From Nepenthes gracilis (taxonomy: Eukaryota; Streptophyta; Magnoliopsida; Caryophyllales; Nepenthaceae), in NCBI GenBank assembly GCA_033239525.1, contig BSYO01000019.1, forward strand, positions 6,887,087 to 6,951,086: a stretch of DNA of 64,000 nt, read 5' to 3'. Numbering within the stretch: position 1 is the first letter of the stretch; each line of letters starts with the position of its first letter. Under the pieces are notes generated by a model, which worked only from the letters and a program-made list of their open reading frames with translations, searched no databases and was not told the DNA's origin. The position numbers and the translations under genes were made by a program. This document shows, piece after piece, positions 22,203-32,339 of this stretch.

Positions 22203-22372
22203 TAGAATTGTTGGCCGTCCTGGTCAAATCCGAGACACGTAATTGTTGACCATCTGGAGTCAATTCCCGAAACACTAAATTGTTGACCGTCTTGGTCAAT
22301 TTTAGAGAACCAGAATTGTTGACCGTCTTGGTCAAATTCGGAGCACCAGAATTGTTGACCGTCTTAGCAAAT
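22203..22372. repeat. Tandem array of palindromic TTGACC (W-box) units in element 2
   Basis: Five units, about 35-38 bases apart, are built on TTGACCGTCTTGGTCAA, whose ends TTGACC and GGTCAA pair around GTCTT. Units: 22211-22227 (TTGGCC variant), 22246-22263 (TTGACCATCTGGAGTCAA), 22283-22299 (perfect), 22319-22335 (perfect) and 22355-22370 (right arm damaged). TTGACC fits the core W-box bound by WRKY factors. The array lies between the 3' LTR and the start of the antisense ORF, where a promoter for that ORF would be expected. Binding is inferred only. Confidence 0.82.
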
Positions 22373-22454
22373 TCTGGAAGCATTTTTTGCCAGCCTTTGG
22401 CCGGTTTAAAGGCAAAAACGACACGTGTCTCCCGTTGGTTGGGCGGAGATCCTG

Positions 22455-22632
22455 GCCATTAATGCACCAGAGATCCGTCATCTTGCAGGGTCAAGTGGGG
22501 AGGCGACACGTGGCAATCCTGACGGCGTCATTAATAAGGGGTTTCTGCGCCAGAGACCCGTCCTTTTGCGAGGTCAAGTGAGGAGGTGACGCGTGATAGG
22601 ACTGACAGCGTCCTTAATGGGGGGTTGTATGC
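22455..22632. repeat. Tandem duplication of about 88 bp in the 3' region of element 2
   Basis: The segment from TTAATGCACCAGAGATCCGTC (22459) to GGGGTTTCTGCG is followed by a diverged second copy from GCCAGAGACCCGTC (22549) to GGGGGGTTGT. They share GGTCAAGTG-GGAGG-GAC-CGTG and CTGAC-GCGTC-TTAAT. It lies just upstream of the antisense ORF. Confidence 0.75.
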
Positions 22633-22741
22633 TTGGCGCTTAAGTTTCCATTCCGTATTTTGAAATCATTTACGCTGTCAAACCGTCGTCTTCTTCCTCC
22701 TTGTTTCTCAGACAAACCCTTCCCATTTTTTGCTCGATCAT

Positions 22742-24532
22742 ATCTTCCGTCGCAGATTTCTCCTCTGTTTTGAGAGAAAATGATATTAAGGCACTGTGCG
22801 TAGAATTCAATATTCCCAAGGATATGGCACGGAGGGTTAGAGGCAAGGCAGACAGGCCTTTACCCACGAGAGGGGTTCTGGCATCGTCTACCAGGCCCAT
22901 CTGAGGAGTCGCCTCCGCCTGCCGCTGCCGGAGGAGCTGGAGTCCATTATGAAGGCTCTGCGAGTGCCCATCGCCTAGCTTCACGCCAATGCCATGAGGT
23001 ATCTCTGCACCCTGTGCATTTTTTGCCGGAAACTTGGCCAAAAGTTTAGGATGACCGACGTTAGGGTCGTGTTTAAATTGAGCCCTGGGAGTACGTGGAT
23101 ATCGCTCTCTCCCCGTACCGGAATAAAGATTAGCACGGCCATCCACGACTCACTGAAGAACTGGAAAAACCGATTCTTCTTCGTGAAGGTGGCGAAGGAA
23201 TGGCCTCTTGCCAGGAGCTGGGGCGACATTCCTGAGGTGTACTCTGGTACGCCATCTACGGCGGATTGCGCCGCGTACGCATGGCTAACCAAGGCCATTC
23301 GAGCCAATCCCAATGAGTTCAAGAGGGACTTCTTGGTCTCCCGGGCGGAGACCAAGAAGGTCAACTAGGGGCCACCGTCTCCGGTTCAGAAGCCACATCC
23401 TCCGGTTAGGATGATGAATCCCGAGGAATCAAAGGGCGTGATCATCGCCCCAAGGCGCGCACGGAGGAGGAGTTTTACGAGAGGGCAACCGGGACGCCTT
23501 CCTCATCTTCGCCGCACTTGATTATGTGGCTGCCGGGATTTGCGGTGGATCCGGCGGCATACGGGAGCTGGGAGGTTTATTAAAGACAGGTTGGTGGAGG
23601 CCGGAGGAGTCATTCTGGCCCAGCCATTTTGCAACAAGGGTGGTCCCAGGCGCTGCCTAGATGGAGTCCGCGGAGGAGTCCGCTCGCGACATGGCTGAGG
23701 GCTCACGTGTTTTTATTGTGGAGCCGTCGTCGAGGGCTGATCCTCCAGCAACCGCTCCCAAGGCATCCAAGGGGAAGAGGCCTGCTGCGGCCGCTCCGGA
23801 GGCTGCAAGAGAGGAGCCCGCCGCTGCTGTTGATGATGATGAGTTTCTGGACCGTATTTTGGATGAGGGGGCGGCGTGCTCGGCCCGAGAGGGTGCTCCT
23901 GACTCGTCATCTCCTGTTCCACCGCCAACCGGTCCATCGCCAGCTGGGACAGGTCTAGAGCCCAGGCCTGTGAGGCCTTGGAGGAAGGTTTATGAGGTAT
24001 GATTTTTGCAATAACCTCCTTACACTTTTTTCTTCCTCATGTTTATGATTAACGTTTTGCTTTTGTCTTATGCAGTCAAAGAGGTTGATCTCAGCTTTCT
24101 CCCAGGAAGTGGAGCAATGTGACGCATCATCACGGATCGGGAGGCTGAGATCGCCTCCTGAGGCAGCTCCGCGAGCAGGCTGCTGCTCTTGAGGCTGTCA
24201 TGGCCGGCATGGAGGCAGAGAATGCTGAGTTGAAGGCCGAGGTTGCTCGCTTGAAAGAGGAGGAGGATCGACTTAAGGCGAGCAACAAACGCCTTGCTGA
24301 CAGAGCTGCAGCCTCAGAGAACGAGTTGGCCACTCGGATCAGCCTCCATGAGATCGGCGGCGCACTGCACACTCGGCTGTTAGAGGGGCTCAACATTGAT
24401 CGGCGCGTTACACGGTTAATCGATCCTAACTTTCTAACTGAGCTTATTAATCAAAGTAACCACGCAGCGCAAAGTAAGGAAGACTTGGTGGGAGAGCCCC
24501 GAGACAGCCAGGGTGGTCCGCCGCCTTTATAG
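22742..24532 (+). pseudogene. Antisense ORF of element 2 (Transposase_28-like, coiled coil), one intron
   Basis: This is plus-strand coding, opposite to gag-pol. Readable blocks are DIKALCVEFNIPKDMARR (22777), then after a frameshift near 22880 MRYLCTLCIFCRKLGQKF, GSTWISLSPRTGIKISTAIH and RAETKKVN with a stop at 23366. A later frame from 23661 gives an alanine/proline-rich acidic part ending PVRPWRKVYE. The 79-bp intron has donor GAG|GTATGA at 23996/23997 and acceptor TGCAG|TC at 24075/24076. The coiled coil ENAELKAEVARLKEEEDRLK is followed by GEPRDSQGGPPPL and the stop at 24532. Content and intron position match the antisense ORF of element 1. No start codon is certain: the ATG of element 1 is ATC or ATA here. 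The role is unknown; a DNA-binding or regulatory protein is speculation. Confidence 0.8.
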
Positions 24533-25080
24533 CCTTTTGCACCTTCTTTGTACTTTAGGGACTTATGTAAAATGTAATACACTTTTTGAGCAATGAAATG
24601 GTAATTCCTTTCAATTTGGTGTCCACTTTGTCTTTATTGCTTTTGTGTTTGTGTGAATTATTACTGACCGGTGGCCAACTGGTTGGCTGGGTAGATTCGT
24701 TGCTTGGTTGCCTAGGGAGCGAGTCCCTAGGCTTGGCAGTGGTTGTGTTAACGACATGGGGTGTCGGGTCCAAGTGGAAACTTGGGCGGTCAAAGATCGA
24801 GAAGGAACGCTTCGCCATCTGTTTGATCACACTACCCTTTCGTTGAGATGGCTAGTGCGGGGGTAGCCAACTTTGGTTTGGCCATTGTTATCTAAGGAAT
24901 AAGATCTTTAAGTTGGGCAGGCGGTTGTATTAACTTGGGTGGTGGCGCCGTGCAAGTGATGACTTGGGCAGCCAATGTTGGACAAGAAATGTTTCTCCCT
25001 TCAACAATCGTTGACTGACGTTGCTGCTCCCAGAGAGGAGGTCGTCGCGTGTGCCATATTTGCCCTCTAAGGTTTTTAGA
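24533..25080. other. 3' UTR of the antisense ORF and spacer, element 2
   Basis: No gene is supported. AATGAAATGG and TCTTTATTGCTTTTGTGTTT match the equivalent part of element 1 on the opposite strand, consistent with the 3' end of the antisense transcript. The rest is spacer up to the hairpin array. Confidence 0.5.
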
Positions 25081-25332
25081 CCGCTAACGGGCCACTTGGA
25101 TGACCAAGGTTTAGTACGACCGCTATCGGGCCGCTCGGATGACCAAGGTTTCAGACCTCTTCTGGGCCACTTGGATGACCAAGGTTTCAGACCGCTCATT
25201 GGTCACCTGGATGACCAGGGTTTCAGACCGCTTCTGGGCCACTTGGATGACCAAGGTTTCAGACCGCTCATGAGCCACCTGGATGACCAGGGTTTCAGAC
25301 CACTTTTGGGCCACCTGGATGACCAGGGTTTA
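25081..25332. repeat. Tandem hairpin array of element 2 (seven units)
   Basis: The units are: 25095-25108 CTTGG/CCAAG, 25135-25148 CTCGG/CCAAG (one mismatch), 25170-25183 CTTGG/CCAAG, 25206-25219 CCTGG/CCAGG, 25242-25255 CTTGG/CCAAG, 25278-25291 CCTGG/CCAGG and 25314-25327 CCTGG/CCAGG. Each has an ATGA loop (TCAT on the other strand). Period is 40 bases for the first units and 36 thereafter, with GGTTTCAGACCGCT-type spacers. Six of seven stems pair perfectly although their sequences differ. It lies between the convergent ends of pol and the antisense ORF, as in element 1. Confidence 0.9.
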
Positions 25333-25515
25333 ACGAGAGGATGAAGACCCTCCCGACTTAGGGGCAGTCTAGGTCGGGTAAACCTGCAAGGCAAACGCAG
25401 TTTATACATACACGAAGACTAGGGTCCTATATGCTAAGTAAACTTCTTATTTTGTCAAATTAAAACAAGCATGCGAATGAATGCACACAGGTGGGTGAAT
25501 GCGTACCTGGGTTCC
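25333..25515. other. Conserved non-coding block of element 2
   Basis: On the minus strand it reads TTTGCCTTGCAGG, then TTTACCCGACCTAGACTGCC and CCTAAGTCGGGAGGGTCTTC, nearly the same as 8057-8128 of element 1. It lies just after the integrase stop and before the hairpin array (pol direction). Confidence 0.75.
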
Positions 25516-26440
25516 TTACTGGAAGTAACGCCTGAGGTGGATCGCGTTCCACGTTCACGGGTGGGACCAACTTTCTGTCCTGGTTTCGAAGTTTGTATGC
25601 TCCGTTTCACAGGACGGCGGAGACAAGGAAGAGGTCCCTCCTAGTTGGGAGAGAGCTTATTGCAGCCAGCCAGCTTGCCTGTGGCCTCGACGCATCGTAG
25701 GACAAAGTCCCAACGTCGAACTGTCAGGCTTTCACCTTTTTTATTGTAGTACTGGGCAACTCGGTGTTGGTACGCTGCTGTTAGTATTCTGGCGGCGTCG
25801 CGGGCTTCCTCTAGCAAGTCTAAGTGCTTCCTGATTTTCTGGGAGTTGGTCAGTGGGTCGAAAGACTCCACCCTGAGACTTGGGAGCCCGATTTCGATAG
25901 GAATTACTGCTTTAGTCCCGTAACAGAGGCTGACGGGGGTCTCGCGCGTTGGTTCCTTCAGGGTTGTTAGATAGGACCAGAGAACGGAAGGGAGCTCGTC
26001 AACCCAGGAGCCCCCGGCGTCCTCCAGCTTAGTCTTTAACCCGAGAGTAGTGTACGGTTTGTGACCTCCACCTGTCCATTGGCCTGGAGGTATGTCACCA
26101 AAGTGTGGACTAGCTTGATGCCGAGGCTAGCGCAATACTTGGTGAAGCGTTTCCCCAAAAATTGGATCCCGTTGTCCGTCACTAAGACTTCTGGGACGCT
26201 GAACCTGCAGACAATGCTCTGGCGAAGAATTTCCAGTGCACTGTGTTCAGTGATTTTCGCCAACGGGACTGCTTCGACCCACTTGGTGAAGTAGTCGATG
26301 TCCATGACGATGAACTTCCTTTTCCTCGTGGCAATGGGGAATAGGCCTAGAATATCGAGCCCCCATTGCGTGAAGGGCCACGGAGCCTAAAGTGACTTCA
26401 GGTTAGCGGACGGATGGTGGTGAAGGTTGCCGTGAAGCTG
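25516..26440 (-). pseudogene. Integrase core and C-terminus of element 2
   Basis: On the minus strand WGLDILGLFPIAT carries the first catalytic aspartate, DYFTKWVEAVPLAKITEHSA follows, VTDNGIQFLGKRF the second aspartate, and NGQVEVTNRTLL the glutamate. All three DDE residues are present, unlike element 1. Breaks are a frameshift before 26305, a stop near 26036 and further changes between 25980 and 25870. The tail NAIHLRRYFQ stops at 25516. The enzyme joins element cDNA to the host chromosome. Confidence 0.85.
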
Positions 26441-27217
26441 TCAGCTTTCACATTTCTTCACAAACTCTAGCGCGTCCTTCTTCATCAAGGGCCAATAATA
26501 GCCCTGTCGCATGATTTTGAAGGCCAGGTTTTTCCTGTCTACGTGTGATCCACAGATCCCGAGGTGAACTTCGCCCAGCACGTAGTCCGCCTCCTCGGGA
26601 GATAGACAGCGGAGGTACGGTGTTGAGTATCCACGGTGATACAGCCGCCCAACGACTACTGTGTACCAGCCAGCTACCTTTTTAATTCGCTTGGCCTTTT
26701 CGGCGTCCTCTGGGAGTGATCCATAGGCCAAGTATCTAAGGTAGGGCGTCATCCAGTTTTCCGTCTCGAAAATCTGCATTGCCTCATGTTTCTCTATGCT
26801 GGGAGCATTTAGGATCTCCCGCATGTCCCTCGAATATTGTTCTGGGTTTTTGGCAGCAGCAGCTCTAGCCAACCGGTCTGCCTTCCAATTCTCAGTTTGA
26901 GGAATGTGAACCAGGGTCAGTTTGTCAAAACCCTGGATGACCTCCCTTGCCTTTGCCAGGTACTGGGCCAAGGAAGGGTTGTTTGCCTCGAAACCCCCAT
27001 TGACCTGCTTGACGATTAGTTCAGAGTCGCTGTAAATCACCAACTTCTTGGCAGAGCACTCCTTTGCTAATCGTAGGCCGGCTAGCAGGGCTTCGTACTC
27101 GGCGACGTTGTTGGTCGCCGGAAAGTCAAGTTTTAGGGAATACTTGATCTCAAATCCATCAGGGGTCGTAAGGACTACCCCTGCTCCGCTACCACTGTCC
27201 TTGGATGATCCGTCCAC
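26441..27217 (-). CDS. Archaeal-type RNase H and integrase zinc-binding region of element 2 (open 258 codons)
   Basis: The frame starts in MDGSSKDSGSGAGVVLTTPD (first catalytic D), then FPATNNVAEYEALLAGLRLA (E) and YSDSELIVKQVNGG (D). It ends the RNase H with FDKLTLVHIPQTENWKADRL (fourth acidic site). A linker and MTPYLRYLAYGSLPEDAEKA follow. The integrase N-terminus shows HLGICGSHVDRKNLAFKIM and MKKDALEFVKKCES. This is the longest intact part of any Tat element here. The extra RNase H places the element in the Tat lineage. The start codon at 27217 is internal to the original polyprotein. Confidence 0.88.
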   Translation of the reverse strand: MDGSSKDSGSGAGVVLTTPDGFEIKYSLKLDFPATNNVAEYEALLAGLRLAKECSAKKLVIYSDSELIVKQVNGGFEANNPSLAQYLAKAREVIQGFDKLTLVHIPQTENWKADRLARAAAAKNPEQYSRDMREILNAPSIEKHEAMQIFETENWMTPYLRYLAYGSLPEDAEKAKRIKKVAGWYTVVVGRLYHRGYSTPYLRCLSPEEADYVLGEVHLGICGSHVDRKNLAFKIMRQGYYWPLMKKDALEFVKKCES

Positions 27218-27960
27218 GTGGAGTGTCCATTTTGGGGCCTCATCTGGCTGTTCTGCGTTCTCTGCGGGCTATTCCTCTTGAATTGGGGTCGTGGTCTCAA
27301 CGATGAAGTCAGGCAGAGCCTGCACCTTTATGGCAGGTCTGGGCCTGAATTCAATGTCGAACTCACCCAATTCAATAGCCCACTTTACCAGTCATCCCGA
27401 AACGTCTGGTTTCTGGAGTATGCCTTTCAGCGGCTGGTCAGTAAGGACCACTATGCGATGCGTCTGAAAGTATGGCCTCAATTTTTGTGCTACGAAGATA
27501 AGTGCTAGGGCCATTTTTTCTGCACGCGGATATCGTGTTTCTGGGCAGATCAATATTTTGCTCACATAGTAGACCTACCAGCCCAGTTCGGGGCGCACAA
27601 GGATGGAGCCGAGGGCCACTTCGATCACGCTGTGTAAAGGTACAGCTCCTCTCTGTCTTTGGGTGGACGCTAGCAATGGTGGGTGGCTGTCTTTCGCCAA
27701 TTCATTGAAAGCATGGGCGATCGACCCACCGGAATCAGTTGGATTTTGTCCCTCTCGGGGCTTTAAAGAAGGGTGGTACTTGTCGCGGACTTCGCGAGGA
27801 AGCGGGACAAAGGCGCCGCCCGTCCAGTCAATTGGCCGGACGTCTTTGGCGATGCGTGGGGAGCCATGTCGAGAGAGCCTTAATCTTTCCCGGGATTTGC
27901 CTCGATCCCTCGCCGAAGACGATGAAACCCAAGAACTTAGGAAGCTACCCCGAAGACGCA
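27218..27960 (-). pseudogene. First RNase H and RT-end remnant of element 2
   Basis: Minus-strand fragments in shifted frames include SRHGSPRIAKDVRPIDWTGG (scrambled connection), HSVIEVALGSILVRPELGW and, near 27540-27340, words equivalent to YVSK, LTDQPLKGIL and KWAIELGEFDIEF. At least three frameshifts separate them. This is the standard Ty3/gypsy RNase H following RT. Confidence 0.7.
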
Positions 27961-28610
27961 CTTGGCTGGATTTAGTTTTATTTGATCTTTGGCGGAGCAC
28001 CTCAAATGATTCTTCCAGTGTCGTATGTGGTCGCGATGACTATGCTCTTGATTTAACATGTAAATCGACGAGACCTCCATGTTGCGATCGACCGCTTTTC
28101 GAATATCTTGTTGACCAGTCGCTGGTAAGTTGCCCCAGCGTTCTTCAGTCCGAAGGGCATCACTTTGTAGCAATAGGTGCCCTGGTCTGTCATAAACGAT
28201 GTATGTTCCTCGTCCTCTGGACTCATTCGAATCTGGTTGTAACCCGAATAGGCGTCCATGAAGTTGAGCAGCTCATGTCCAGCCGTGGAGTCAACCAGTA
28301 GGTCGATCCTGGGCAAGGGAAAACTGTCTTTCGGGCAGGCCTTGTTGACTTCGGTAAAATCGACGCACATTCGCCACTTTCTGTTGCTCTTTTTCACTAG
28401 GATAACATTTGAAAGCTAATCTGGGTACTGGACTTCTCTAATGAACCCAGCGTCCAGTAGCTTTTTCACCTCCTCTCGGATGGCGATCGGTTTCTCAACG
28501 GAATGGTTCCTCCGTTTTTGCCTAACCGGCTTCCGGTCAGGATCAAGGCCTAGCTTGTGGACCATCACCTCAGCCGAAATCCCGGGCATATCTGCAGGAG
28601 TCATGCGAAC
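27937..28610 (-). pseudogene. Reverse transcriptase domain of element 2, broken
   Basis: Blocks in order on the minus strand: HKLGLDPDRKPVRQKRRNHS, REEVKKLLDAGFIREVQYPD, MKKSNRKWRMCVDFTEVNKA, CPKDSFPLPRIDLLVDSTAG, FMDAYSGYNQIRMSPEDEEH and GTYCYKVMPFGLKNAGATYQ. The catalytic YVDD region near 28080 is shifted (it reads SSIYMLN in the visible frame), followed by NPAKCVFGVAS. A small change near 28405 also breaks the frame. Fingers and palm are otherwise well preserved. Confidence 0.9.
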
Positions 28611-28678
28611 AAGTCAGCGTTCCGTTGCAGGAACGCAATCAGTTCAGCGCGTAATGTGCCAGTGAGTGAGCCGCCAAT

Positions 28679-29180
28679 CTACACACACTTCTCCGGTTCC
28701 TTTAGATTTAGTGGGACCAGATCTGTGGCTTCACCAGACTGCGCTTGCTGCAAGGTGGTCTCGTCTCGATGATCGAGGTCTCCCACCGTACTAGTGCTGC
28801 CGCTTGGGGTAATTTGGGACATGTAGCATGTCCGCCCGGTTATTTGGTCACCTAGCACCTCTCCAATACCGTAGGGTGTTGGAAACTTCATTTTGAGGTG
28901 CGAAATCGAGGCAACTGCCCCGAATGCCGCCAAGCAAGGTCTGCCCAGTATAGTGTAGTATACTGAGGGTAGGTCAACTACCAGGAAGGTAAGTGTGCGA
29001 CTTGCTGTCTTTGGATACGTCCCTAAGGTAATTTCCAATTGAATGTCCCTTGGACGGGCTCTGGTTCATTGTCAAGGCCGTATAACGGGCCTTCGACCGA
29101 TTTTAGTTGATTCTTTTTTAGGCCTAACTTAAAGAAAGTATCCAAGTAAAGCAAATCTTTGGAACTTCTATTATCGATAA
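28679..29180 (-). pseudogene. Protease domain and linker of element 2
   Basis: The minus strand has an active-site region (DN-SSKDLLYLDTFFKLGL-like) around 29180-29110. MEITLGTYPKTASRTLTFLV and LPSVYYTILGRPCLAAFG follow, and the linker GDLDHRDETTLQQAQSGEAT leads into RT. The order is the same as in element 1. The frame is interrupted near 29040. Confidence 0.75.
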
Positions 29181-30965
29181 AGCTTCGTTTGGTGATAGTA
29201 AAGTGCCATACAAAGCAGTCTTTGATATAACAAGGGGGTCAGCATGGGGGGACATTACATGATTAGAGTCACTATCACTGAAGCTAATAGTATTGTCTAC
29301 TATGCGCTGCCTCTTCCTCCCAATCTGCTGCTCCCTGCTGTCCACCGGGTTCTTGGCAGGTCGGGTGGTGACCATGTTAACCACCCCCGCCGCAATCCTG
29401 TTTCGGAGTGGAGTCTGCTCCTGCCCCTCTTCATCAGCCGCTCTTGAGTTCTGTCCAGGACCTCTAACAAATTTCGTGATGTGGCCTATGTGAATCAGGT
29501 CCTCGATCTCCCTTTGAAGTGTCTTGCAGTCCTCAGTTGAATGGCCAGCAGAGCGATGGAAGTCACAGTACTTTGACTGGTTTCCAAAGTCTTTCTTAAG
29601 CGGTTTGGGCCACTTCAGAAATTTTTCTCCGCGGATCTATATGAGGACGTTGGCACGCGTATCTGTTAGAGGTGTGAAACTGGTGGGCCCATAATCTCGC
29701 ATTCACGGGAGCCCGGTCCTACACACGCTTCGGCGGGAGTGTTCTCCGCCGCCGTACTTTCTCTTCCCTTCACCGAGGCAGCCATCCGATCCGCCCGCTC
29801 AGGACGTTTTGCCTCGTTGGCCTCTTCTGCTGCAGCGTAGGCCCTGGTGATGGATTCCGCCTCGCGGAAGGTCTGAGAATTCTTGTGGGCAAGGTGCTTG
29901 AAAAAGTCACCGAAAGTAAGCACAAAGATGAAACTGCCCAACTTCATCTCTTCTGTGATCCTGGGGATCCTTCTGGCCTCCGCCACGAAGCGATCCAGGA
30001 AGTGCCATGGGTTCTCTCCCGGTTTCTGTTTTATGTGAGAGAGATGCCATGGCTATTTCTCTTCCCGTCGGCTCGAAGCGTACTGAGCCAGGAAGAGGTC
30101 CGTGAGCTCACGGAAACTACTGATAGTACCTGAAGGGAGGTGGTGGAACCAAATTCGAGCGTCTCCCTTCAGTGTGAGCAGGAAGCAGCAGCACATCGCT
30201 CAGTCTTCTAGCCCTTGTAGACTCAGATGGGTGCGGAAGTGATCCAAGTGGTCAACCGGATCACTGCCCCCATCGTATAAGTCAAGGGACGACATCTTGA
30301 ATTTTGACGGCAATGGACGGCTCAGGATCTCTGCAGTGAAAGGAGACCGGTCCAAGTCGATGATGCGCTCTTCCTCTTGGAACACACGGTTCCAGATCTT
30401 GTCCACCCGCGGATTGGTGCGAGCGACGTTTGCTGATCGTTTGGAGTTAAGGTAATCCCTTAACTCTGTCTTGTCTCTGGCGGGCTCGGAACCTGGTCGA
30501 TCGCTGCCTCGGTGGATCGGCGATCCCGGGAAGCTCGCTCACGGGCTGCGTGGTTGTCTTCTGCCCGAGAGTATCAGGAATTTCTTCTTTCTGGGCTCTC
30601 TGGCGGAGATGTACTCTCGGAGCGTTCCATAGGCCTGTTCTGGCCAGGAACGCGGGAGGATGCTGGAGCCAGGTTGTCTCCTGTCTTTCCGAGCCTCTTG
30701 GCCGGTTTCTTCTTCCTCTGGCCACCCCTTTTGGTGGCTGGAGCAGGAATGGCTGCTGGTGGAGCCACTTGTTATCGTTGTTCGTTCTGCGTGCAAAGTA
30801 GCTGGAGCAGGCGATTGTTGGCCTACATCTGCTCTACCAGTTGCTGAAAGTAAGGCTGTGGAACTCCGCCCGTGGCCCCGTTGACCGTGGCACCAGCAGC
30901 GTGGTCTTGATCGGGGTTAGCATATCTCTAGCGGGGTCGCTAGCTTGAGCTCTTGTGTTCACCAT
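29181..30965 (-). pseudogene. gag of element 2, broken
   Basis: The ATG at 30965 (minus) begins MVNTRAQASDPARDM. Blocks in later frames are MDKIWNRVFQEEERIIDLDR, PLPSKFKMSSLDLYDGGSDP and VDHLDHFRTHLSLQGLED (30406-30200), MAEARRIPRITEEMKLGSFI (29986) and NMVTTRPAKNPVDSREQQIG (29384). The gag protein would form the element particle. A run of frameshifts and stops prevents expression of a full product. Confidence 0.82.
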
Positions 30966-31032
30966 TGTAGAATCAGAAGGTGACAGAGAGAGAGTTTGTG
31001 CAGATTTTTGTGGTAGGCTTTTGTAAGCGCTT

Positions 31033-31048
31033 CCCATAGACGGCGCCA
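31033..31048 (-). promoter_or_regulatory. Primer-binding site of element 2
   Basis: Read on the minus strand it is TGGCGCCGTCTATGGG, one base after the LTR end ACGCATCA. The TGGCGCCG part resembles the tRNA-Asp-type sites used by plant Athila/Tat elements; the tRNA identity is inferred. Confidence 0.82.
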
Positions 31049-31049
31049 A

Positions 31050-32256
31050 TGATGCGTTTCTGGATCCGAACTTCCAGCGAATTCGGGTGATCCTCTGGTC
31101 GTGGCTCCGGCTCCGTTCCCTAAATTGGATCCTGCACACCACTAAGCAGAACAAGAGGTCAGCGTGTTCGGCGGGAAGTCCCACCGAAAATACTCCGACG
31201 CTCAAGTCAGTAAAACAGTCTTCAACAGGAAAGAAACTGAAACTAAGAGAGAAAAAGAGAAAGAGTGTTTGATCCAGATGTAAGAGAGACGTGAGGTATT
31301 CTTAGATCTGGATGGTAGGAAGGCAGTAAACGGCCGTGTGGGCTCGCTTGTTGCCTTAGGGTTTTTTGGGAGAACGAAGGTGGCAGAGAAGGCAGACTTC
31401 TGTGAGCACTCGTTCCTCCTTGAAAGCGTATGCAATTGGATGCCTTCCAGAAAGTGGATGCGATTGAAAGTTCGGAAGAAAACCTCAATCAAAGCATGCG
31501 TCAATGAATGCGTAATTGAGAGCGTGTCCTGGATGGTGAATCCAGGGTTTCTTTTGTAACTGAGAGGCAATCCTCCCCCTTTGGAAGGAGTGATTGCCTT
31601 CCTGATCTGCTGACTGGCTTGCCTTCTAGAGTAGATGCCAGTTGTCATGCTGATTGTGATTATTTCCTTGTGAGGCGGCCAACAACTTTCCAAACCAAAT
31701 GCTTTCCTTCTGCACATGTTACCGTTGAAAGCCCGGGCTGGCAAAGATTTGAAAAAAATCTGGCGCCTTCCTTATATAGGAGGCGCCAATATTGCCAGTG
31801 TCCCTTTTGGTGCCTGCTGAGACCGTGGAATATATTTGGAGAATCGTTGTTGGCCTTTTGAGGATTCGTTGGCCTGAACGAGTCAGGGCCGTTACTATAG
31901 AAAGGCTCCTTTGGGCCCATCGTGCGAAACGCGGATGGTCAACGCTCGAGTTGACCGTCTGTGTGCGTGTTGGCCGCCCTTGTGAAGGATATCCGTCGTC
32001 AGCCGTCAAATGGGTCATGGGCCTGAGTGAGCCAGACCCATTACTATAGAAAAGCCTCTTTGGGCCCAATATGCACAAGGCAAACGGTCAACGTTTGAGT
32101 TGACCGTCTGTTTGAGTGTTAGCCATCCGGCGGTCGCGCCGCGTTGACCAAACGGGCTTTTCAGCTCTTGGGCCTGTTTTCCAATTGGGCCGTTAGAGTG
32201 CTGACCATCGTCTTAGGCCTTTGACTTTTTTGGGGCCAGCCCATTTTTGGTATACC

Positions 32257-32337
<81 letters not shown>

Positions 32338-32339
32338 CA
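31050..32339 (-). repeat. 5' LTR of element 2 with an ATT microsatellite at its tip
   Basis: It matches 20833-22086 almost throughout. On the minus strand the expected start TGATGGATATACC is split: TGAT is followed by an AAT run (32257-32337) before AGGTATACC. The LTR still ends exactly at the CTATT duplication, so the repeat grew inside the LTR tip after integration. Two of the TTGACC palindromes are kept (31934-31959 and 32084-32107). Confidence 0.92.

Noticed and set aside
25081..25332. CRISPR-like array of short palindromic repeats with spacers
   Set aside because: The units are 36-40 bp with near-identical spacers inside a plant retrotransposon; there are no unique spacers and no cas genes.
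27603..28301. A 232-codon plus-strand open frame
   Set aside because: It is antisense to the RT/RNase H of element 2 and translates to nothing recognisable, whereas the minus strand has clear RT blocks.
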